From contig SJOL01010424.1 of the NCBI GenBank assembly GCA_004794785.1, positions 399,211 to 463,210 of the forward strand: a stretch of DNA of 64,000 nucleotides, read 5' to 3'. Shown piece after piece: positions 33,428-45,409 of the stretch. The position numbers and the translations under genes were made by a program. The number at the start of each line of letters is the position of its first letter. The first letter of the stretch is position 1. This DNA comes from Opisthorchis felineus. Its lineage: Eukaryota; Platyhelminthes; Trematoda; Opisthorchiida; Opisthorchiidae. The notes beneath the pieces were generated by a model. The model did no database searches and was not told where the DNA came from. It saw only the letters and a list, made by a program, of their open reading frames with translations.

Positions 33428-33628
33428 CTATGTATCTATCAGCCACCTCCCTGCCGTATAATCTTCGACCAATGTCTTACTGATGAGTACCTTCCGCTTG
33501 ACGTTATTACAAAGCACCATGTCAACTCGTTTTGGGCTGGACACAGAGGATTTTGTGGGGTTTTGGATGGTTCCAGTTTGACGTCGCAGATATGTGTATA
33601 GCAACGCAAGAAAGGCGCAGTCATCAAT
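33428..33628 (-). CDS. Candidate terminal exon (minus strand), unidentified
   Basis: On the minus strand an acceptor (ACAAAACTCCTTTGTCAG) precedes a 66-codon frame ending in TAG at 33,428-33,430. It reads IDDCAFLALLYTYLRRQTGT then SSPKRVDMVLCNNVKRKVLI and ends DYTAGRWLIDT. It has hydrophobic and basic blocks typical of globular proteins. The frame lacks an ATG. Phase 0. No family is recognised; a transposon origin is not excluded. Confidence 0.33.
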   Translation of the reverse strand: MDDCAFLALLYTYLRRQTGTIQNPTKSSVSSPKRVDMVLCNNVKRKVLISKTLVEDYTAGRWLIDT

Positions 33629-33789
33629 CTGACAAAGGAGTTTTGTCCGATCGCTTCCTGATATTGTAAGGATGTCCCACAGTTTGCTGATTTTTAACCC
33701 GCCTAATTAGATCCGGCTGAAAGTTAGTGGCAATGCTAACCTAGTTTTGTGTGTCCCAGTGGTCCAGTTGATTCTAATTCAGTCTCTGA

Positions 33790-33972
33790 GCTCGAGATGG
33801 CCCAGTGGTTAAGGAGCTAACTTACTTAGCGGAATGTCTGTAGTTCGAATTCAACGCCGGCATTGCGACTGCTCCTATCTAGGCTTGGGCGATCTGGCGG
33901 TATTTCACCCCTCGTGTGGCTTGGCAGCTAAGCAGCGAAAGTGTGCTACAGCTGAACGATTATTATTACTAA
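33790..33972 (+). mobile_element. tRNA-derived SINE, copy 2
   Basis: A box TGGCCCAGTGGTTAAGG; B box AGTTCGAATTC (33,842-33,852); body CGACTGCTCCTATCTAGGCT and TGTGGCTTGGCAGCTAAGCA; 3' end with TTATTATTAC. It is the same family as 10,593 and 45,218. Confidence 0.78.
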
Positions 33973-33974
33973 TT

Positions 33975-34670
33975 CGGTCTCCAAGATATTCCTTCAGTGC
34001 GGCAGCCGTCTTCATCTTGGGATTTCGAAACCGACATCAGATAAGTTCTCTCTCACACCTTCATGAAATTTGCCGCACCCACATGTGCACGCACTTCCTC
34101 TACTTCAGCTTAATGTGGGGTTCGATCCCTCTGATCGACAATATCCTATTCTGTGAGGCCCGAGCGATGGGATTGTTTTTCATTTTTCACAAACGAAAGC
34201 CCTCATTAGCCTTCATCCGAAATGTAGTTGGTTTCAGATAAATAACTTTCAAAGGTTGCCTCTGTTTCATAAACTAATTCGGTTGGTGTTGCGCACTCAG
34301 CTGACAGTCTGGGAAGGAAATACTTTCAGTATAATGTTTCGTAAGTTTGACCCAGTTGTTCAAGCTAGAAATATCGGTCAGTTTGCGATCGACGTCCGAC
34401 TAATTAGTAAGTCTGACGAAGCAAGGGTTCATCTTGTCCAGTTTATTTATCTAATTTATCCAATTTAATTTATCTAATGATAACCGAAGTTGGTAAAGCA
34501 GTTGAATCACCGACAGATTATGTTACAGTGCGTTTGCTTGGGATCAGCTCGCTTTATCACATCTTTCGACCATTCACAAAGGAGTTGGTTGAGCGGATTT
34601 GAGAAGCCTTCACCCGAGAAACAGGCCAAAAACGGCTTACTTGATATCAGCTGTGCGGTTGCAGTATTGA
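33975..34670. other. Stretch with nothing recognised
   Basis: Only unassigned frames, one of which begins inside the SINE. Confidence 0.35.
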
Positions 34671-34676
34671 GTCAGC

Positions 34677-34720
34677 ATGCCTTGTCCCAGTGAAAGCTAT
34701 TCGCCGCTGACTGACCATTT
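34677..34720 (+). CDS. Possible first coding exon
   Basis: An ATG (context CAGCATGCC) starts MPCPSESYSPLTDH and is followed by a consensus donor (CATTT/GTAAGT at 34,721) with two bases over. It could splice to the open region from ~34,870 (NFMIHILDDV...) if a non-standard AAG acceptor is used. Very short, so speculative. Confidence 0.2.
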
Positions 34721-34865
34721 GTAAGTGAACTTACAACACTGACGCCATACAATACCCCCCCCCCCTAATCTCAGCAACGCCTAAAAGAAAGAAACCTTTC
34801 ATGACCATTCCCAGCCGTATCTATGTTATTATTGTCGCATTCCCTCTTGATAAGGACTAATTTTA

Positions 34866-35103
34866 GGCAAGTAATTTCATGATTCACATTTTGGACGACG
34901 TGAATTCACCGAAATTCAAGTGGAAAGCACCATACATCCACAGTGTAACAGAATTGAGAACAAAATCGCAACCTTATCGTGAGACCACGGGGCAGGACAA
35001 TCGAAATCAAAGCTTACTCGTCTTAAGACATTCTCTGGAACCGGTGAAAGCAACCAATACAGGAGTAGTTGAAAATTTCCCATGTGACCTTGACTTCACT
35101 TAG
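34866..35103 (+). CDS. Candidate exon, unidentified
   Basis: An acceptor (AAGGACTAATTTTAG ending at 34,865) opens a 78-codon frame to TAG. It reads ASNFMIHILDDVNSPKFKWK then APYIHSVTELRTK. A donor-like CCG/GTGAAA at ~35,044 may end the exon earlier. The sequence is hydrophilic and protein-like with no recognised domain. Phase at the main acceptor does not match the putative first exon at 34,677. Confidence 0.3.
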
Positions 35104-35519
35104 CTCGTCAAATAGTGTGGAATGAATCGAATTACGTCTATCAAAAATATTCAATAAAGTGACGAGTGACTGCCAACTTATAACTGAAGACCGCCTATTG
35201 TCTGTCCAATTTGCGAAGCGGCGAAACGGTTGATCTAACTCAGGACGAAAATTCTGCACGGTTTTGCGGGCTGGGAAAGTAGCACAGTGCAATCGGAAAA
35301 CTGAGAATGCATGCGCCACCAGCTGTTGTCAAGTATGACACATAGTCCAACACAAGTGATATATCAACGAATTACCGAGTATAGACTTAAATGCCCAGCT
35401 AACGGTTATTCGCATGAGGAAGTACCTTATTCATAACCCAGATCCAGAAAGAAAACCCGAGCAACCTTGCGTAGCCCAGTGATTACCCGAAATACATCAT
35501 CCACTCAGTGAACTTGCTT

Positions 35520-35570
35520 GTCCATAACTGGAAAACTTTGGCTGAGACCCAAAGTTTTCCAGTTATGGAC
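35520..35570. other. Perfect 22-bp hairpin with 7-nt loop
   Basis: The arms at 35,520-35,541 and 35,549-35,570 are exact reverse complements (GTCCATAACTGGAAAACTTTGG-type arm; loop CTGAGAC). No mismatches or flanking extension. It may be a small fold-back of genomic DNA, a MITE relic or an RNA hairpin. Confidence 0.9.
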
Positions 35571-35574
35571 CGAA

Positions 35575-37400
35575 CCTCTAATAAAGCAATATCTCGACGG
35601 TACATACAGTTCAGGTGTTTCCAGATGCTAGTTAACTATCAACTGGAAGGCCGACTATTGTCATCTCATTGCAACTCTGTGAGATGCGTACTTCTGATAA
35701 CTCCCAACAAGGATGAAACAGCTTCACGGGTTTTCTGTGTAGATTGGATTTACTAATAGCATGGAATGAAAGCTCATGAACAATTAGTCTTTTAGAATAC
35801 GGTAGGCAATAGAAGCTGTTATGCTAAAGCAACCACTTAACTTATAAGCAGCTGGTACCCACCTGGTCGCTGAACTGGGGCTCGGCTAATCAGCAATGCT
35901 CCTAGAAGTTGGTCCCGCATCACTTGAGTTTGAAAACGCATGCTCACTTATCAGCGAACTCGCTTGTCAACATCCAATGTTGCTGGCTGCGGATAATCGG
36001 AATTAAGTGAGCTGCACTTCACAGTACTACTCAATAAGAGAGTTCCTTCCGAAGAGACCCCACTTCTCAAGAGATTTCATAGGAATCATTCTTAGCCAGT
36101 TTGCTATGAGATCGTCGTCCCATTGAGACATCAACCCTCTAGAGAGTCCCCTGTTATACACTTCAAAGAGTCATTCTACGTCCAAGAACGGCCATGTATC
36201 TGACCAACTTGCACTGCAGGGTCACTGGATGATTATGAAAAATTCGTCTGTAAGTTGATTAAATTTGATAAAGAGTGGTCCCAACTTATACACATGCTGT
36301 TACTAATTGATGATTGTTGGGCATGCCCTCAGACCGTGATGTGAAACTTCTTTCTTCTCAATGTTACTGCCTAACCCATCATTCAGCAACTGATAATTGC
36401 ATGCAGTACAACGGGTGATGTCTCGAATGGTGCTGTGGACCAGTATTCAAGTAAACGATCTTTCGGATCACGGTAGATTTTAGGCACACCGTTGGTTTGC
36501 CACTGTATGGGCAGGACCCACTTGCGATGCTGTTCTGTGACAGGTGACTAAGGTTTACACTAAAAAATGCGGTGTACAAAATACCGCTTTAGAAGTGTTT
36601 TCACAGAAGCTGATCGGGGGATTTCTTTCACCAGTCAATATGCTGTTTGGAATACGATATCGATCAAACTGTAGGAGGTCAAAGATTCTGTGCTTTGAAA
36701 AATACATACGAGATAAACAAGGAACTACAGCTGATGTTACTATGCTCATCAAGCAAGAAAGTTCGTTTTGAGGTAAAAAAAAACGGAGGTTCAAACGAAG
36801 CATGGAGAAATCCAGTAAAATTTGCAGAACAGTTTGTTCGGACAGAAATTCAGTTGAAGGTCACGACTGTCTGACTAGTAACCTCACCGTTTTCATATAC
36901 GTTAACACAAATTAATGCAGTGGTGTTGCATCATACGTATTATTCCACCCGAATGAGACAAATCCTCTTTTTTTACTAGGTGACCTGTGTTTGGGAAATA
37001 TCTGGTTGGAACGCAGTATTGGGAAATCAAACGGAGTTAATTGTGTTCAACCCGGTTACAACAAAATTTGATCGGTAGACCTAGTTACTCCATAATTTTG
37101 AATTACGTACTATGACTGATAGAAGATAGCTAGATAGGAGATAGATTGAAGTTCGAGGAACAAACCTCTCTGAGGAAGCTAAGAATGAGCACAGTCGGCA
37201 ATGAGCTGCCCAAGTGTTTTAATCACTCTTATACGTAGCATTGTGCGAGGAGGGCCTCATAATAAATATAAAAAAACAAGAACATTCTGAATTATCGGAT
37301 CTTACTAAGAATAGTAATGCCAAGGGAATCATCTAATCGGATTTTCGTGTTTCTTTGAAGCTCAATAAACTTTTCCCTTTGTGTTTCAACCAAAACCTTA
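35575..37400. other. Stretch without supported genes
   Basis: Only unassigned frames (for example 36,647-36,874 plus). No repeats of the named families. Confidence 0.35.
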
Positions 37401-37405
37401 TGCAG

Positions 37406-37740
37406 TTGGAGTCCCATAATTCTCGCTGGAAAGGTCCTCTTCCTGTCCTGGAGCGATTAATCAGACTGGCCCACATTAGAGGGCAAGGAATGGATTCGAG
37501 TCTCTCTCTTAATCTAATCCACCGTCAGTTTCTATCCTTGGCCGGGTATGAAAGTGAACGCCAGATATCAAGCGTGCCTGACGGGTTGTTGTCACTACTC
37601 AAACAGCGCACGTTGGACGCGCCTTAATTATCGCTTCTGAACAGGCTCATGCTTGGTTTGCCCAATGCCTTGAACGACAATCCCGTAACCGCCATGATTG
37701 TGCCGATCGAGTGACCTGCCTGTCAGAAATTCCTAGTTAG
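37406..37740 (+). pseudogene. Candidate 3' exon with a frameshift
   Basis: An acceptor (AAAACCTTATGCAG ending at 37,405) opens a frame reading LESHNSRWKGPLPVLERLIR then LAHIRGQGMDSSLSLNLIHR to ...QRTLDAP and TAA at 37,625-37,627. From about 37,570 a different frame carries on with ALIIASEQAHAWFAQCLERQ then SRNRHDCADRV to TAG at 37,738-37,740. Both parts look coding, and a 2-base change at the GCGCC near 37,619 would link them as LDA-LIIASEQ. It is either a pseudogene, a sequencing error or two unrelated frames. No family is recognised. Confidence 0.35.
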
Positions 37741-37744
37741 GTAG

Positions 37745-40155
37745 TGCCACAGAGGCTTGAAACCTGTTGGGTAAATACGAGAAGTCAATTTCCCCATGGG
37801 TTTCACTCTTTTCTGCTTCAGTTTGATTCAGCAGTTTATTTTCAGTTCACACCACCTTGGACCTAGTATACTCGACGTACTAATGTTAAACTAAACTGCG
37901 TGTCGTTTCGCCCATCCTCACGCATTTCGGATGTTCAGTGGCGGTATATTCTACTGGGACATGTGAAATTCCATTCCCACCCTCTTCATCTAAACCATCA
38001 CAAACGTCGGCCGCTGGACCGTGTATACTCGAACAAAACTCCAGAGAATAACTAAGTCCGACATTCAGTCTACCACCGCTGTTACCATTGTGGGGACGAG
38101 GTGGGTGGGGGGGGGAGAGGGTCCAGGGAACAAAGATTCATTAGTGCTGTACACATGTGTCCGGAGTGATAAATTATTCAACGACTTTCCATTTCGATCA
38201 GGTGCCTTGGAACGCTATGTTGTTTTGGTTTGAAGAAAAAATGTATTAGGTTGAATTTCTAAGTTGGTCGATTGGGGTTGTGACTTATTAGTAAAGGTTA
38301 ATATTTTTTTCGTTAGTGTCGAGATTAGGAATTTGCAAGCTTAGCAAGGGGGCGAGGATGACTGTTCACTCTGATTGACGGTTGAAACAAACCGGCAGCT
38401 GCTGTTAATCGAATTGTGCCGAAACGCCGGCATAGGCTTCCCATAGACTTCCCCATAAGGGGACGTGAATACCTGGTAGGTGCAGTACCAAACTGGGTGG
38501 AATTGTGAGTGGGCATATGGAACGACCAGGCAAGTGAATCAGTAACCCTTAAAGTGACAAACACGACAAAAGTTCACATTCGCAAATGAACTGCCATTTT
38601 CAACAGCCATCAGTATCGGGTTATCGAACAAGTCTTGTTAAATAAGCAGTGTAAAAGAGAAGGGACTTTGATATATCCTCGGAATGTACACAACGTCAAT
38701 GAAAGCATGCCCACAGAAGACGGTAATCAAGTTCGTGAATCCTCTTTCACCAGACGTATGCCATGCTGCCACGGATGTTCCTGCTGAAAACTTTAAACTT
38801 AGAATTTAAATAAAGTCAGATCAGGATCTTCAGGTAACTAGTTAGTAGCAAAATCTGGTCTGTTATAGTCCGAAAAAACCTGTTCACTGGTAACTCGGCT
38901 AGTTCTGTTTGAGGTTGAAACGTGACGAGCACATGTGGTCTGCTGGTCTTGCCTCTACGATATCTAAGCTGTTAAGCACACGTCACATTTTAGCTCCCCT
39001 TTTCCATGTTCTACCTCATGACGTGCATTTCACACACCTACTGAAAATCACAGTCAATTGGCGCTTTTTTTCCATACCCATTTCATGTGTCTTCTGACAT
39101 TCTGTGCAGAGATTCGCCACACTGATTTATTGTTGTTTGTATCGTCGGGACACTGTACTGTACTCTAATCATACCTTTATTAGACATTCACCCTTTCCCG
39201 TCGCCAAGAAATCCGGCAAGAATTCATATTTCCTTTCCCGGAAAGACTGGAAGTTTTGACATGACCTCAGAGCTTTCTGAAGAGAACCGAGGCAGCCCAA
39301 GCGTAGAGGTTGATTCACTAAACTTAGATCACTATACCGCATAACCAAATCTACTGCTTTGCTTGCCAAGTCAGATGCCTAAGGCATGGATACAAACGGC
39401 AGATAGGAGTTTATCGCTTTGGGTGCTCCCCCCACAAAAAACAGACCTCTTTTAATGGAGATCAAAACGATGTTCACAATGTCATATCAAAACTGGTGGT
39501 TCCTGACACAAAGAGACTAAGCCATACCGTATGTTTTAACTTATGTTTCTTGTTGCAAGGGCTAACCCCCGTTGTTTCAAGGGCTTCGACAGTGCTGCTG
39601 AATTCTATTCCACTTGTGTGTGGAATATCGGAAACATTAAAGTAGACAACGGAAACACCCAGCATGTTTGTCAATACCACAATCTTCGATCCTCATGAAG
39701 TCATTCTAATCCTGGGGCGAAAAAGAGGACGCAGTTTCGGACCCTTGTCAATGCTCACAATAAGCGAAAGCATTTATTTTGATACGTGCATTGTATCGAC
39801 TTACTGTTCCAAGTGCCCTTATCTACTCTGGTTGCAACTCTTCCTATGCATGAGTGTCAGGCAAACAGTAGCCACGCTTGTCACCAAGTGACCTCCATTA
39901 TTTACACTTTCAACAACATTGCAGCGGCTGCAAACGGACTACCAGTATTGTTTGTCCACTCACACGCATGTTCACATGGCGACTTCACTCAAGCCAGTCG
40001 ACCAGCGGTTGACCTCACATTCGGCTGTGTCGCGGGTGGTGAGGCTTCGAACTATCACTTGGGTAATAGCCATGGTGGCTTCTGTCTATCCGGAAGATTT
40101 CTGACGGGTATGTTTGCCGAGTATTGTACCGTAGGTGGTTTCCATGGCCCAACTC
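37745..40155. other. Stretch without supported genes
   Basis: A G-rich patch with a (G)9 run lies near 38,107-38,115. The frames at 39,664-40,214 overlap in three phases and are not assignable. Confidence 0.35.
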
Positions 40156-40159
40156 AGGT

Positions 40160-40363
40160 TTCACCAGTGAGAGGTCAGAAGACGTCACCATACATCACCA
40201 ACACATCAACTTGACTTGCATATTAAACTGGTCAGACAAAGACGCGTGCACAATTCATGAGCAGTGGTGGACAACGCTCGAGTCTGCTCGATTGACCGAG
40301 CCCATGGATAGTCAGCAACAAGACATGTCGGCATACATTGATGACATCTTCAGAGAAAATTGA
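40160..40363 (+). CDS. Possible terminal exon, acidic C-terminus
   Basis: Downstream of AG sites at ~40,160 and 40,181, a frame reads SEDVTIHHQHINLTCILNWS then DKDACTIHEQWWTTLE and ends DMSAYIDDIFREN before TGA. The other frames are stop-rich over the last 120 bases. No domain is recognised. Confidence 0.22.
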   Translation, partial: FTSERSEDVTIHHQHINLTCILNWSDKDACTIHEQWWTTLESARLTEPMDSQQQDMSAYIDDIFREN

Positions 40364-40369
40364 GGTCTG

Positions 40370-42400
40370 TGCCAACTGCCACTAAGGCATGATAGGTTTC
40401 CTGTTAGGATGAACATGTCTGAGAAGAATTTTCTTCAGGTTTGAGAGAATGAGGAGGATTACCATATTTTTGAAGAAAGTTTTAATGACAGGGACCGATG
40501 AGCGAATAACTTGTTAATTGTTGATTGCTTGCAAAAATCACCATTGAGCAGCACAATTAAACGTACTTGAAAAATAAGAGTAGGACTCAACGTCTGATGG
40601 ATCATGTGCAGAGCCATACTTCTGTGGCCAACTCAGCTTATTGGAGGCCAGTCTTTCTCAGGTTATCAGAACGTGGGATCGTACTGAAAGCTGGCCAAGT
40701 ACATGTCTTTTCCAGATCAATTAGACCGAATATTGCTTAGGAATCTGAGCAATGTCGACGTCTGACCCGGTGTAACATTCATACGAGGAGCTCACTAACG
40801 ACACCGACAGAAACCGATTTTTATTCGATCAGACAGAGTTGTGGCGAATAAGTTTAGAACTCTATGCATACACACAAAAGCGAGTTAACGTCTGCGGTAG
40901 CTAATTTGGGTAAGTCAGTGGACATGGGTTTGAGTCTCGTCTAACTGTGTTTGTTTCCTCTTTTGCGTTGTGCATATCACACTACCGTTGATCTGCTTTG
41001 GAATGGATAAGCACCTGGGCCGTAGAAAGCACTGTCAAAAGCCGGTTTACCTGCTCTGTTTGTCGGTCATTGAACGTTTCCGGCTCCCTTGTAAGCACCT
41101 TTGACCTGTCGTTCGTAATGGTGGAATTGCTTTCGCTTGTTGTGTGCGATTATGTAACTCCTCGTCAGCAGACCATCTGAAACCCGTTGTCGGTTTGGTG
41201 GAGACGAGCTAATTGCTCCACCATGATTCGTAACTGTTCTAAATCATTTCCGAACATCGTATGAATAAGTAAAGAAAAGTGACGTTAATCTCCTAAGTTT
41301 CCATGTTTCTGTGTAATAATCATGGTAGACAACGCTTTAATCCTCGACGTTTTATCTTGAGCAAACCTAAGTTCTTCAATAATTTCTCACTGAAAAATTA
41401 CTGACCGAAGATGATAGATCACCATTCTGTGACGTTTTTAGCAACTATATCTAGACCGACCTACATTTACAGTGTAATTGCTTTGTTTCCGTCGATGGAA
41501 TCTGGGCTCTGATACGACTTTTATTCCACAGACTGTGTTGTGTCGGGATTTTTGACAAAATCTCACAGGAAGTACGACTGCTTGAAGAAAGTCCAGTTGA
41601 AAACTGATATTAGATTTGACACTCACAAAGGTTGTGAAGATAGAAGTCCCAAAACACCCACTTTACCTGCGGGATTCAGCATAACCTATCAAACGCAGTC
41701 TGAATGGAGTGATCAAACACTGGTCAGCTGGTGTTTTTCCGAAGGAAGTACTTGCATTCCACCCCAGCCAAAAATAAAAACTCAGCCGCCTTGGGCACTA
41801 ACTTCAACCTCATCTACCTGTTTGACTTTATCAGTTCATTGAGGTACTTTCGGAGAACCATGGAGCACCTAAAGTCACACAGTTCGAGGAACTTTTAGAA
41901 ACTGGTTACGTGGAAAACTCAACGAGGGCCTTTAAAATTGGAAAGGTACGATTATCATTTAGATGAGTTAGTATTCTACAGCCCACTGGAAATTCTGTGG
42001 TTCCTGCGGCGTCCCAATTTTTAGACCTCAGCTGAAGGGGCTCCTTGTGTGCTACAGAGGCGGTGGACAGCTCACGATGTAGTCCGGCTAGCTTCTACAG
42101 TCTTACTTGATGAGCCTTTTTGTGGTTCCCAAACCTATGCCCCTGGATCGTGTTGCTCTTCCTTCCTTCGAACAGCTACAGGAATAGGGTCAACTGAAGT
42201 TTTCAATGTTGCGTCATCTCCGCTTGCATTTTCTTCCATTGGGTTCTACCCTTCCTTCTAACAGTCGAAAGTAGGCACCCTTCTACACAATTCGGTGCTT
42301 CCAAGAAGTGTGGGGAAACCTGATGAGACGAAATAAAATATATTGAAATGGGCTCAGTAAGTTTTTGCATGTCTCTTAGATTGTAGAACAAACAGAGAAA
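40370..42400. other. Stretch with a weak tRNA-like SINE head
   Basis: Around 40,880-40,950 a tRNA-like segment ends in a B-box-like GGGTTTGAGTCTC. The rest contains only unassigned frames (41,540-41,842 plus). Confidence 0.3.
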
Positions 42401-42620
42401 CTCGCCGATCAATCCTTCGTTAGCACTAAAGCACCAGTTAACATTGAGGTTTTCATCGGAAGTGAAATAACAGCGTTATGCTCTAAAAACATGAAAGTCA
42501 ACGCAGTTTATCACCCGAAACTGTAAAACGGATTAAATGACCTGACATATAATCTCATTTTCACACGAATTTGGTTTCCACAGCAGATTAGATTTAGATT
42601 TAATGAGGAAACGCGGTAAA
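42380..42620 (+). mobile_element. Possible retroviral-type integrase remnant
   Basis: The plus frame includes TEQTEKLADQSFVSTKAPVN, then MKVNAVYHPKL, an in-frame stop, then NGLNDLTYNL. The YHP-x(2-3)-NGL pattern resembles the segment of Ty3/gypsy integrases around the last catalytic residue. It is stop-interrupted and short, so the assignment is tentative. Confidence 0.25.
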
Positions 42621-43204
42621 ACGGTGTAGTTTTTTGTCACTTTTCACAGCTGCATAAGCTCCTTCTCAACAATACCACATTTCCGTCAGAACCAGCATCT
42701 TTTGCTACGTCACGGAGAAGGGTCGTGGTAAAATGGCAGATAGCTTCCAGTAGAGAACAGATTCAAATGTGGCGTTTATAACGATGACATAAACCGACAC
42801 GAACCTTTCTAACATGCTGATGACAAACTGGTTCACAAAGCCAGTCAGTGTACGCATAAAGGAACTTGTAGCACCTTGAGAAAGAGAGAGGATACTTACA
42901 CAGTTTATCCGCCAAATTTGTTAAAAATTTTCCTGGCACCAAATCCAACCGGTATCTAGAACATCCCACAGAAAGACCACCGAGGTGTAAAATGGCGACC
43001 ACAGATTTGCAGCGTATTCACACCTACTGTTGTTATGGGACTCTGGTGATGCCGGTTTTCCATTATTCGTACGGGTAATCATCAGACTTCTGTACACAAA
43101 GCGTGACAAACGCACATTTCTTTTTCCTCTTTACACTTCACGGGAAATAATCATCATTTTCAGTCCGAAAGAAGGGGCTGCGATGAACGCTCTTTGTTTT
43201 TCTG

Positions 43205-43500
43205 AAGGAGACTACTCACAATGTTGCTGAAAACTCTTCGACAACCCACGACCGATTTTGCCCTACTTGGGGCTCATCAGGCAACCGCATTCCCCGAGTT
43301 CCCGTCAACCTTATCTTCTGATTAAACCCAAATGGTATTAACTTCGCGAAATACACTCATTTGCACACCAATTTGGTTTTAACAAGAGACTCAACTGAAT
43401 CCGAGCTGAATCTCTATTTTATGACAGTGTTCGACTGAATGTGCTGCTCAAAGACTGCCTCATGTTTCAGTTGGTATGATATTCAGGATATCGCAGTATA
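43205..43500 (-). repeat. Hammerhead repeat copy with mutated ribozyme
   Basis: A full-length minus-strand copy: ribozyme at 43,221-43,312, then segment A (ACTCATTTGCACACC...) and body (GCCTCATGTTTCAGTTGG...). CTGATGAG and stem II survive, but GAAAC reads AAAAT, removing the invariant G and altering stem III. Predicted inactive. Stem I is retained (CTCGGGG / CGAAGAG). Confidence 0.72.
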
Positions 43501-43509
43501 TTTTCCTGA

Positions 43510-44170
43510 AGGTTGTTTTGTTTTTGGTAGCCTTGGAGTATTGAAGAGTCGTTTGTGCGCGGTTTGGACACTTTGAATCCCACGACGATGATCATTTTTT
43601 TCACGGAAGACCTAAGAAGCAGAAGATCCACCGATGCGTGAGTTTGTTGAGGTGTCACCTAATGGTTGCCATTTGTATGATGTTTATAAACTGGTGTAAA
43701 CATGTTGCTACATTACTTATCTGGACTACCTGAGTGTCAGTCTCATTGATGTCTTTATTTGTATGCTGCTGTTTCCATTCTGCGACCAGACTTGAAGAAT
43801 CAGCTCTTTCCTCCAAAGTTGTCATAAGTTATTCTGAGTTATCAGGAGAATACCTACAGCCGATCTGAGCAGGAGTTAGTATGTTCTAGTGCTTCTTCAA
43901 GTTGAAGTATCATATGCATAGCTAATTGCCGTCCTTAAAATTCTGACACATTATTGACTACGCAATGCCTGGAACACGCGAGTCACTGTGCAAACCTTAC
44001 AGGTTCTATAAGCAAGAGCCTGATGAAAGTGCTGTGCCCACAGTGCCCACATGAGCGGGATCGTGGAAGTCATCTGAACCGGACAAAAGTGTAAAGTGAG
44101 AGCAGCTAGACTGCAGGTGAATAGGGATACGCTGACTGATGTTCCAGAATTATTTTTCTTTACATGGTAC
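43510..44170. other. Stretch with nothing recognised
   Basis: No gene, repeat or RNA feature was seen. Confidence 0.35.
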
Positions 44171-44174
44171 TACT

Positions 44175-44470
44175 TATAATGTTGATGAAAACTTCTAGAC
44201 AGCCTACAACGGGAGTCACTCTTGGTTGACGGAAAATCGGGACCTAGGCCTATCTGATGGTCCCCCAAAAAGCAAAACAGGTAGTAGAGTTTTCATTGTC
44301 TCCACAGATAGTAGAATGTCTTGAGAATATCTTGAATATCATTCTAAATGGAACATGATATGGTTTTTATGCAACCCATTAACCTGAAGAATAGCATAAA
44401 GAAGAGATTCAACTGAGACTCAGTTGAGCCTCCAATGAACACCAGACTAATCTGCAAATAGGTCTTTTCA
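44175..44470. repeat. Diverged hammerhead repeat, fold-back at the ribozyme
   Basis: A minus-oriented partial ribozyme flank (ATAATGTTGATGAAAACTTC to ~44,227) is fused to a plus-oriented ribozyme relic (GGTTGACGGAAAATCGGGAC, CTGATGG, GCAAAAC, ~44,222-44,303), followed by a diverged body and segment A. The core is mutated (CTGATGG, CAAAA). Confidence 0.55.
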
Positions 44471-44921
44471 GAAAATACACTTTGATGTATTCTTCTGAAG
44501 CCACAGGCGAATGATAATTTCGGTAGTTTGGAAAAGACTGACTGTGCGACGTAAACTGTAAAGCAAACGTGTCGGAACTTGAAAGCCAGCCCTTTTCCAT
44601 TCAGAAGCTTATTCAGCTGGCTTAATTCGCTTCGAGATTGTGATTAATCACTTGTCAACGAACAGTGTCGAGTGAGCTTGACACAGAGCGAGTGACGTTT
44701 AACGTCTCTGCTTTCAAAGTAATACATCTGTGTGCTACACCGCAGATGTGTTGACAATCGATTAGAATCGGGTGCACCCATGAAAGTTGAAGAAGAAACG
44801 CGTAGTTCACTGAACGAGAGCGTGAATGATGAGGAAGAAAACAGTGGTGAACTCGTTTCATTTGCACCCGGTATCGATTAGTCAGTGTAGTTCTGTGGTA
44901 TGCCAGTTTTTGCATTTGCAG

Positions 44922-44942
44922 AGAAGACTATCCACTTGAATG
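44922..44942 (+). CDS. Candidate 21-nt microexon
   Basis: An excellent acceptor (CCAGTTTTTGCATTTGCAG ending at 44,921) and a consensus donor (AATG/GTAAGT at 44,943) enclose exactly 21 bases. In one phase they read EDYPLE. Microexons of 6-36 nt in multiples of three are known in schistosome micro-exon genes. Whether this one is used is unknown. Confidence 0.25.
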
Positions 44943-44944
44943 GT

Positions 44945-45215
44945 AAGTACACAATCCGCCTTGGTCTGTGACAGAAGACGAGTTTAGGATGAATGGTTTA
45001 ACACTGTTCTGCTAGCATAAAAGCGGTTTTGAGCTGTCAGGCTGCCTGTATAATGTATCAGAAACTCACCACATAACTCGATCACGCTTTCGGCTCCAAG
45101 ATACATGAAAATTTACTATAGAAAATGAGCAACTAACAAATTTTTTTCAATTCATCCAATCCGGGCTAGTATTAGTACAGACTGAAATCTGGGACGGATA
45201 TCCTTCACTAAGTCT
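44945..45215. other. Stretch with nothing recognised
   Basis: No further feature was seen between the candidate microexon and SINE copy 3. Confidence 0.3.
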
Positions 45216-45217
45216 GG

Positions 45218-45408
45218 GCTCGAGATAACTCAATGGTTAAGGCCCAGTTTATGAACCGGAAGGTCCGTGGTTCCAACCCAACCTCAGCATCTCGACTGCT
45301 CCTGTCTAGGCTTGGGCAATCTGGTAGTATCCCAGCGTTTGTGCCTACTTCCTTTGGCATGGCAGCTAGGCACCGAAGGGGTGCTACACCTGAGCGAATC
45401 ATTTTTTA
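45218..45408 (+). mobile_element. tRNA-derived SINE, copy 3
   Basis: An A-box-like ATAACTCAATGGTTAAGG; B box GGTTCCAACCC (45,269-45,279); body TCTCGACTGCTCCTGTCTAG; TTTGGCATGGCAGCTAGGCA. It matches copies 1 and 2. The frame that begins inside it (45,233-45,733) is a chance reading. Confidence 0.8.
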
Positions 45409-45409
45409 T

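Noticed and set aside
33834..34241. 135-codon plus frame
   Set aside because: It starts inside SINE copy 2 and the rest has no coding support.
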